A DNA stretch of 64,000 nt, from NCBI GenBank assembly GCA_023460795.1, contig JAEWPC010000022.1:32447-96446 (forward strand), read 5' to 3'. Of the stretch, positions 58,788 to 64,000 are shown piece after piece. A model generated the notes under the pieces. That model made no database searches. It was not told where the DNA came from and was given only the letters and a program-made list of their open reading frames with translations. Each line of letters opens with the position of its first letter. Position 1 is the first letter of the stretch. Origin of the DNA: Bacillota bacterium. GTDB taxonomy: Bacteria > Bacillota > Bacilli > Paenibacillales > Paenibacillaceae. A program made the position numbers and the translations under genes.

Positions 58788-59506
58788 TGCATACGACCGC
58801 GGAAACCTTGATCCGAATCGACAAGCTAAGCAAGCAATACCGGATGGGGACGGAAGTGCTGAACGCGCTCGACGAAGTCTCTCTGCAAGTGAATCGCGGA
58901 GACTTTGTCGCCATTATCGGTCCTTCCGGCTCCGGCAAATCCACGCTCATGAACGTGATCGGCTGCCTCGACGCTCCGACTTCCGGCGACTACTGGCTGG
59001 ACGGAGAAGAGGTCAGCCGACTGAAGGAGAACAAGCTTGCGGAAATCCGCAACCGGAAGATCGGCTTCATCTTCCAGGGCTTTAACCTGCTCGTGAAGCT
59101 GACCGCGATCGAGAACGTCGAGCTTCCGCTTATCTACAGGGGGGTGCCGACGAAGCAACGGAGAGAACAAGCGCTGGCCGCGCTGGCGAAAGTCGGCTTG
59201 GAGGAGCGCGTCCACCATCGTCCGTCGGAGCTGTCAGGCGGCCAGCAGCAGCGCGTCGCCATCGCTCGCGCGCTTGCCGGCAACCCGCCGATTCTGCTCG
59301 CGGACGAACCGACCGGGGCGCTCGATACGAGGACTGGGCGAGAAGTCATGGGATTCATCAAGGAGCTTAACGGCCTCGGGCATACGATCGTGCTCATTAC
59401 GCACGATCTTGCGGTTTCGCGGCAAGCGTCGCGCGTCGTCCGCATTCAGGACGGCCGGCTGAGCGAAGAAGGAGGTGCCGGCATTGAACTTCCTTCAGGG
59501 CTTTAA
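58787..59506 (+). CDS. MacB-type ABC transporter ATPase
   Basis: A 239-residue ATPase with Walker A GPSGSGKST at 45-53, LSGGQQQR signature, LLADEPTGALD Walker B and ITHDLAV H-loop: the LolD/MacB pattern of mechanotransmission transporters. It overlaps the adaptor by one base and the permease by 23 bp. Confidence 0.94.
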   Translation: MHTTAETLIRIDKLSKQYRMGTEVLNALDEVSLQVNRGDFVAIIGPSGSGKSTLMNVIGCLDAPTSGDYWLDGEEVSRLKENKLAEIRNRKIGFIFQGFNLLVKLTAIENVELPLIYRGVPTKQRREQALAALAKVGLEERVHHRPSELSGGQQQRVAIARALAGNPPILLADEPTGALDTRTGREVMGFIKELNGLGHTIVLITHDLAVSRQASRVVRIQDGRLSEEGGAGIELPSGL

Positions 59507-60659
59507 AATGGCGCTCAAGAGCATCTGGTCGAACAAGCTTCGTTCTCTATTAACGATGCTCGGCATCATTATCGGGGTGACGGCAGTCATCGCGCTCGTC
59601 GCGCTCGGGCAAGGCGCCACGAAGTCGGTTACCGATCAAGTGCAAAGCTTGGGAACGAATCTGCTTACCGTCAACATCATCGGGCGCGGCTCGGCGAACA
59701 CCTTGAGCGAATCCGAAGCGACTGGCCTATCGGAAGGCGTGGACGGCATCAAGTATATCGCCCCGGCCAGCTCGCAGAACGCGTCCGTTAAGGTCGGCAC
59801 GAAGAGCGTCAGCGTGAGCGTCGTCGGCACGAACGCCGATTACGCGAACGTACGCGACTACGAAGTCGCTAGCGGCAGATATTTGTCGCAGATCGATCTA
59901 GACGTCAGGCAGAAGGTAGCCATTCTCGGAGCAAGCACGGCGACCGATCTATTCGGCTTCTCGGACCCTGTCGGCGAATACGTCCGGATTAACGGCACGC
60001 GATATAAAGTCGTCGGGTTGCTCGCGGAGAAAGGCAGCACGACGAACGGTTCCAACGACGAAATCGTGATGATCCCGCTTACGTCCGCGGAGCGGCTGTT
60101 CAAATCGAAAGGCGTCCGCACGATTTACGTGCAAGTCGAGGAAGAAGATCGGATCGATGCCGTGCAAGCCGGTTTGGAGCAAAACTTGAGCGAGAAGTTC
60201 CGCGGCAATACGGACAGCTATCGCGTCTTTAACCAGACCGACGTCCTGTCGACGCTGACGTCCGTTAACGATACGCTGACGCTCGCTCTTGCCGGAATCG
60301 CGGGAATCTCGCTGCTCGTAGGCGGTATCGGAATCATGAACATCATGCTCGTATCCGTCACGGAACGGACGCGGGAGATCGGCATTCGCAAGGCGATCGG
60401 CGCGAAGAGGCGGGACGTCCTCGTGCAGTTCCTGATCGAGTCGATGGTGCTTAGCGGGCTCGGCGGGTTGCTCGGCATCGGGCTTGGAGTCGGAGCAGCC
60501 CAGGGGGCTTCGGCAGCGTTCGATATGGACATCGCATTCTCGACTGAAGTGATCTTGATCGCGTTTCTATTTTCCGTCGCCATCGGGGTCATCTTCGGGT
60601 TGTTCCCCGCGAATAAAGCCGCGAAGCTGAAGCCGATCGAAGCCTTGCGCTTTGAATAA
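59484..60659 (+). CDS. MacB-type ABC transporter permease
   Basis: A 391-residue permease: helix 1 near residues 20-40 (LLTMLGIIIGVTAVIALVALG), a large extracytoplasmic domain, and three C-terminal helices around 270-385 with VSVTERTREIGIRKAIGAKRRDV. Unlike E. coli MacB, the ATPase is a separate protein. TTG 59484 has GGAGGTG at 6 bp and gives MNFLQGFKMAL; a GTG at 59475 lies inside that site. Together with the adaptor it probably exports peptides or antibiotics. Confidence 0.92.
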   Translation: MNFLQGFKMALKSIWSNKLRSLLTMLGIIIGVTAVIALVALGQGATKSVTDQVQSLGTNLLTVNIIGRGSANTLSESEATGLSEGVDGIKYIAPASSQNASVKVGTKSVSVSVVGTNADYANVRDYEVASGRYLSQIDLDVRQKVAILGASTATDLFGFSDPVGEYVRINGTRYKVVGLLAEKGSTTNGSNDEIVMIPLTSAERLFKSKGVRTIYVQVEEEDRIDAVQAGLEQNLSEKFRGNTDSYRVFNQTDVLSTLTSVNDTLTLALAGIAGISLLVGGIGIMNIMLVSVTERTREIGIRKAIGAKRRDVLVQFLIESMVLSGLGGLLGIGLGVGAAQGASAAFDMDIAFSTEVILIAFLFSVAIGVIFGLFPANKAAKLKPIEALRFE

Positions 60660-60691
60660 CGGATCGAACTTGAGCGAAAGGAGGAGATGGA

Positions 60692-61258
60692 ATGGAGGTC
60701 ATGCCCGCTTACGAAAAGTTGGTGTCGCCGCATCTGGAGGATTTGCGCAAATATTGCCTGTACCTGACGAAATCGAAGTGGAATGGCGAGGACCTGTATC
60801 AGGAAACGCTGCTAAAGTCGCTGGTGTTCTTCACGCACACGGAGCCGTACCTCGACGTGAAGCCTTTCCTCGTCCGCGTGGCGCACAATCTATGGATCGA
60901 TCAATGCCGCAAGCAGCAAAAACGACGGTTGCTGCTGGCCCAGCCTCAGAAAGTGACTTATACGGATAACGATTACGTGGAAGTAAGAAGCATGATCGAG
61001 TGGCTAGCCGAACGGTTTCCTAGACGGAATATCGAGATGTGGCTGTTGTTCCAGTATTTCGGTTATACGATGCAGGAGATCGGAGAAGCGATGTCTTGTA
61101 CGGTATCGGCCGTCAAATCCGCGTTGTTCCGGACGAGGGATCTGTTGCGAAATCGCCATAGGCTAGGAGAGGGCAGGAAAGTCGTCAGGCTGGAAGTCGA
61201 GCGGTGGTCCAAAGCGATTATGCTGGATCGACCTCAAGCGATACTATCGGATAGATAA
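60692..61258 (+). CDS. ECF-like RNA polymerase sigma factor
   Basis: A 188-residue sigma-70-family protein with region 2 (DLRKYCLYLTKSKWNGEDLYQETLLKSL... VRVAHNLWIDQCRK) and region 4 (YFGYTMQEIGEAMSCTVSAVKSALFRTRDLLR). No anti-sigma gene follows, and the C-terminal 30 residues are an extension beyond region 4. AAAGGAGGAGAT precedes the ATG. It lies 32 bp after the permease, so it may be read from the export operon. Confidence 0.88.
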   Translation: MEVMPAYEKLVSPHLEDLRKYCLYLTKSKWNGEDLYQETLLKSLVFFTHTEPYLDVKPFLVRVAHNLWIDQCRKQQKRRLLLAQPQKVTYTDNDYVEVRSMIEWLAERFPRRNIEMWLLFQYFGYTMQEIGEAMSCTVSAVKSALFRTRDLLRNRHRLGEGRKVVRLEVERWSKAIMLDRPQAILSDR

Positions 61259-61262
61259 GAAG

Positions 61263-61292
61263 AAGCGCCCGGCCGATTTAGGTTCGGGCGCT
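61263..61292 (+). terminator. hairpin after the sigma-factor gene
   Basis: AAGCGCCCG pairs with CGGGCGCTT around a 12-base loop. The T-run is poor, so termination may be partial. Confidence 0.6.
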
Positions 61293-61298
61293 TATCTG

Positions 61299-61307
61299 TG
61301 CTATAAT
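61299..61307 (+). promoter_or_regulatory. candidate extended -10 promoter of the metallophosphoesterase gene
   Basis: TGCTATAAT is a perfect extended -10, 51 bp before the ATG. No -35 was recognised. Confidence 0.5.
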
Positions 61308-61357
61308 CTTTGCAGAATTTATGATCTTCATTATAAATAGCAAGGAGCACGCGGCCG

Positions 61358-62506
61358 ATGGCTTTTCATCCTCGTTTTATCGTGATTTTGTCGCTTGTGT
61401 TATCGGCATTCGCCGCGCTGAATCTGTTCATCGGATGGAATGCGATGGAATGGTTGGAAATCGCGGACGTGCCGTATTCTCCCGGATGGTTCTGGTCGAT
61501 CTTGTTCGTCGTCGCTTTCGCTTACGTCGTAGCGAGGTTCAAGCTGCCCAAGGCGATCGCTCCTATCGGACGGTTGCTTAAAATCGTCGGTTCGTACTAC
61601 ATTTTCCTGTTCGAGATGGCCGTTATTTTTGCACTGATCGCCGACATTGCGGGGCTTGCGGTATATGGATTCGGCGGCAACGTCGATGCGTTCATTCGAG
61701 GAGCGGGCGCCGTCGCGATCGTCCTGTTCATTCTGCTGCTCTCGGTCGGGACGCGTAACGCTTTCTCGCCGGTCGTTCGCAAGTACGAGCTGGAGATCGA
61801 TAAAGCCGGCGGCGCGGAGAAGACGTGGACGATCGCGGTCGCTTCGGACATCCATCTCGGCAACGTGATCGGCAATCGCCATTTGCGCAAGCTGATCGAG
61901 AGAGTAGAAGCCATGAAGCCGGACTTGATCCTACTCCCCGGCGATGTGATCGACGATTCGATCGAACCGTTCCTTCGCAACAAGATGAGCGAGACGCTCG
62001 GAATGCTTCGGGCAAAGTATGGCGTGTACGCCGTGCTGGGCAACCATGAGTATTATGGCGGGCACATCCCCGAATACATCGAGGAAATGCGCAAGGTCGG
62101 CATACGCGTCATGCAGGACGAGACGGCGGAAATCGCCGATTCGCTCTATATCGTCGGACGCAAAGACAAGACGGCAGAGTCGCCGCAGCTCGGAGGACGC
62201 AAGCCGGTCGCCGAGCTTGTTGAAGGACTCGACCATGCGAAGCCGATCATTCTGCTGGACCACCAGCCGACGATGTTCCAGCAAGCCGCCGACGCCGGCG
62301 TCGACTTCATGCTTAGCGGGCACACGCACCGCGGGCAATTCGCGCCTAATCATTGGATAACGAGGAGAGTATTCGAACTGGATTGGGGTTACATGCGCAA
62401 GCATGCGATGCACGTCATCGTCTCCTCGGGCTTCGGGCTTTGGGGGCCGCCGATCCGTATCGGAAGCCGGTCGGAAATCATTCAAGTGACTTTGAACTTT
62501 AAATAA
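61358..62506 (+). CDS. membrane metallophosphoesterase
   Basis: A 382-residue protein. Four or so N-terminal helices (1-135) anchor a calcineurin-like phosphoesterase domain with metal motifs ASDIHLGN, GDVIDD, GNHEYY and SGHTHRGQ. It resembles the YkuE/YpbG group; substrate unknown. The orientation of the catalytic domain is not clear from sequence. A strong terminator follows. Confidence 0.9.
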   Translation: MAFHPRFIVILSLVLSAFAALNLFIGWNAMEWLEIADVPYSPGWFWSILFVVAFAYVVARFKLPKAIAPIGRLLKIVGSYYIFLFEMAVIFALIADIAGLAVYGFGGNVDAFIRGAGAVAIVLFILLLSVGTRNAFSPVVRKYELEIDKAGGAEKTWTIAVASDIHLGNVIGNRHLRKLIERVEAMKPDLILLPGDVIDDSIEPFLRNKMSETLGMLRAKYGVYAVLGNHEYYGGHIPEYIEEMRKVGIRVMQDETAEIADSLYIVGRKDKTAESPQLGGRKPVAELVEGLDHAKPIILLDHQPTMFQQAADAGVDFMLSGHTHRGQFAPNHWITRRVFELDWGYMRKHAMHVIVSSGFGLWGPPIRIGSRSEIIQVTLNFK

Positions 62507-62513
62507 TGGGTAG

Positions 62514-62548
62514 AATCCCTCGGTGAAATTGCCGGGGGATTTTTTTTG
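62514..62548 (+). terminator. intrinsic terminator after the phosphoesterase gene
   Basis: AATCCCTCGG pairs with CCGGGGGATT, followed by a run of eight T. Confidence 0.92.
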
Positions 62549-62600
62549 GTTTGAGAGCATTTAATTAGACACATTAAATAGGTCTGTTTTCGGTTATATA

Positions 62601-62629
62601 TTGTGTCATAAATAAATATATGATATACA
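62601..62629 (+). promoter_or_regulatory. candidate promoter of glpX
   Basis: TTGTGT (62601-62606) and TATACA (62624-62629) are 17 bp apart in a very AT-rich leader, 33 bp before the ATG. Confidence 0.45.
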
Positions 62630-62662
62630 ATAAGGTATTAGCGATCCGAATGGGGGATTCTC

Positions 62663-63634
62663 ATGGAGAGGGAATTGGCTTTGGAAATCGTTCGCGTTAC
62701 CGAATTGGCCGCATTGGCTTCAGCACCGTGGATGGGCAGAGGAGATAAGATCAATGCGGACGGAGCAGCCACGAGCGCGATGCGCAGAATGTTCGACTCG
62801 GTCGAGATCCGCGGGGAAGTCGTCATCGGAGAAGGGGAGATGGACGAGGCGCCGATGCTGTATATCGGCGAGAGGCTCGGCAATGGCGAAGGGCCGGACG
62901 TCGACGTCGCGGTCGATCCGCTCGAAGGAACGGAAATCGTGGCGAAAGGCTTGAACAACGCGATGTCCGTCATCGCCGTCGCGAGCAAGGGCAATCTTCT
63001 TCACGCGCCGGACATGTACATGGAGAAACTGGCGGTCGGACCCGCGCTCGTCGGCAAGCTGAAGCTGACCGACCCGCTGGAGGTTACGCTTGCGCGGGCA
63101 GCGGAAATATTGGATAAGCAGGTGCCCGAGCTGACCGTCATGATCCTGGATCGGATTAGGCACGAGTCGATCGTGAAGACGTTGCGGAAAGCCGGCGTGC
63201 GGATCAAATTTCTGTCCGACGGCGACGTAGCGGGGGCGATGGCGCCGGCGTTCGCGGAAACCGGCATCGATCTGTACGTCGGATCGGGAGGCGCGCCGGA
63301 AGGAGTGTTGGCCGCCGCTGCCCTGAAGTGCCTGGGCGGTGAGATTCAAGGCCGGCTCATGCCGTCCGACGCGAGAGAATACGCCAGATGCATTCGCATG
63401 GGCATCGAAGATCCGTACAAAGTACTGACGATGGAGGATATGGTCGGCAGCGACGACGTCATCTTCGCCGCGACGGGCGTCACGCCCGGCGAATTCCTCG
63501 GCGGCGTGCGCTACATGCAGGGAGAACGCGCGGAGACGCATTCGATCGTCATGCGAGCGAAGACGCGCACGATTCGCCGCATCACGGCGCTGCATTATTT
63601 GCCGAACAAGGCATTGCTGCAGCAGTCGGTGTAA
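62663..63634 (+). CDS. glpX: class II fructose-1,6-bisphosphatase
   Basis: Dephosphorylates fructose-1,6-bisphosphate in gluconeogenesis. The 323-residue product has the GlpX pattern: GRGDKINADGAA, VIGEGEMDEAPML and VDPLEGT (metal and phosphate sites), then LDRIRHE and YVGSGGAPEGVLAAAAL. It is transcribed alone, between two terminators. Confidence 0.96.
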   Translation: MERELALEIVRVTELAALASAPWMGRGDKINADGAATSAMRRMFDSVEIRGEVVIGEGEMDEAPMLYIGERLGNGEGPDVDVAVDPLEGTEIVAKGLNNAMSVIAVASKGNLLHAPDMYMEKLAVGPALVGKLKLTDPLEVTLARAAEILDKQVPELTVMILDRIRHESIVKTLRKAGVRIKFLSDGDVAGAMAPAFAETGIDLYVGSGGAPEGVLAAAALKCLGGEIQGRLMPSDAREYARCIRMGIEDPYKVLTMEDMVGSDDVIFAATGVTPGEFLGGVRYMQGERAETHSIVMRAKTRTIRRITALHYLPNKALLQQSV

Positions 63635-63650
63635 GGTGTGATCAAGTACA

Positions 63651-63676
63651 GCCCCGCTACGGCGGGGTTTTATTTT
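63651..63676 (+). terminator. intrinsic terminator after glpX
   Basis: CCCCGC pairs with GCGGGG, followed by TTTTATTTTT. Confidence 0.88.
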
Positions 63677-63688
63677 TGGGTGATGATT

Positions 63689-63782
63689 TAAGCACACGCG
63701 GTGTCACTAAATGGTTCGGAGTACGGGGATTCGGCGAAATAAGCACACGCGGTGTCACTAAATGGCTCGGATTACGGGGATT
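63689..63782. repeat. two-unit direct repeat with palindromic cores (locus 3)
   Basis: Units at 63689-63731 and 63740-63782 repeat with a 51-bp period. Each begins with the near-palindromic core TAAGCACACGCGGTGTCAC and ends CGGAkTACGGGGATT. The core contains ACAC-gcg-GTGT. The 51-bp step equals the unit step of the arrays at 3753 and 22948. The IS end begins 8 bp after the second unit. Confidence 0.85.
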
Positions 63783-63789
63783 GCTCTTC

Positions 63790-64000
63790 TGTCAAGAAAG
63801 TGGACACTCCATAACTCACGCTACCTGCTTGTAATATTGCTCCTCAAATAGCACCGGTGACATGTATCCGATCGTACTGTTTGAACGTTTGCGGTTGTAA
63901 AAAAATTCGATGTAGCGGTAGATCTTCTCGAATGCTTCTTGCTTGGTTTTGAATTTCGGATTGCTGTAAATGAACTCTCTCTTCAAGATACTGTGAAACG
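63790..64000 (-). mobile_element. IS3-family insertion sequence, 3' end (continues past the window)
   Basis: The element end begins at TGTCAAGAAAGTGGACA, of the TG...CA type for IS3-family terminal inverted repeats, 26 bp beyond the transposase stop. Its other end lies outside the window, so target duplication cannot be checked. Confidence 0.8.
63816..64000 (-). CDS. IS3-family transposase (OrfB), C-terminal end, cut by window edge
   Basis: The last 61 residues of a DDE integrase-type transposase, reading FHSILKREFIYSNPKF, then EKIYRYIEFFYNRKRSNST and MSPVLFEEQYYK to the stop (complement of 63816-63818). The pattern 'FH-x-LK' followed by 'I-x-FYN-x-R-x-N-x-x-I-GY-x-SP' is diagnostic of the IS3 (IS150-like) C-terminus. 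The catalytic residues lie outside the window. Confidence 0.9.
   Translation of the reverse strand, partial: FHSILKREFIYSNPKFKTKQEAFEKIYRYIEFFYNRKRSNSTIGYMSPVLFEEQYYKQVA

Overview
The window looks like chromosomal DNA of an endospore-forming, GC-rich member of the Paenibacillaceae (Cohnella/Paenibacillus type; an inference from gene content). The evidence is a gerB-gerA-gerC germination receptor operon with a sigma-G-like promoter, lipoproteins and surface proteins typical of Gram-positive bacteria, strong AGGAGG-type ribosome binding sites, several TTG/GTG starts, and Bacillus-type Fur and LexA boxes. No rRNA, tRNA, prophage or CRISPR array was seen. The only clear mobile element is the end of an IS3-family insertion sequence at the right edge. 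Many long antisense reading frames are shadows caused by high GC at the third codon position.

Layout. 1-3.6 kb: base-excision repair pair (Fpg/Nei end, Nfo), small receiver and thioredoxin-like proteins, an ABC ATPase and an FtsJ-like RNA methyltransferase. 3.6-9.1 kb: an array of four palindromic repeats, a Ser/Thr kinase fused to a MinD-like domain, a chromate transporter and a two-component system. 9.1-13.6 kb: a secreted NlpC/P60 hydrolase; then nitrilase, two GNATs and a PhnP-like hydrolase in a row; then thiN on the other strand. 13.7-16.1 kb: TRIC-type channel, low-molecular-weight tyrosine phosphatase, unknown protein, esterase. 16.3-21.3 kb: complete pdhABCD operon behind a clear promoter. 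21.3-27.6 kb: thioesterase, thyA, a second four-repeat array, two cupredoxin proteins with an ECF sigma/anti-sigma pair, dfrA. 27.7-34.2 kb: GltD-like oxidoreductase and small unknown genes, including a LexA-box-controlled divergent region and a truncated GNAT. 34.2-42.2 kb: RND efflux pump, ChbG-type deacetylase, and a 2-oxoacid:ferredoxin oxidoreductase. 42.2-47.5 kb: serine hydrolase, unknowns, TPR protein, CobW-type GTPase. 47.5-54.9 kb: germination receptor, GNAT, PKD surface protein, and a Fur-box-controlled predicted beta-propeller. 54.8-61.3 kb: two-component system divergent from a MacA/MacB-like export operon, then an ECF sigma factor. 61.3-64 kb: metallophosphoesterase, glpX, a third repeat locus and the IS3-family end.

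The least explained structure is a class of intergenic repeat found at three loci. Each unit is a 23-25 bp imperfect palindrome. Units are homogeneous within a locus but differ between loci. At the two complete loci four units are separated by gaps of 26/37/27 and 27/37/27 bp, about 5, 6 and 5 helical turns centre to centre. The third locus has two units at the same 51 bp step, and the IS3-family element begins where the long central gap should be. Other notable points are the Fur box on a predicted cytoplasmic propeller protein, two LexA-like boxes bracketing the promoter of a 76-residue unknown protein, a phased GCTGAA operator between a two-component system and its probable export target, and a split version of the GNAT-nitrilase fusion known from YhcX.
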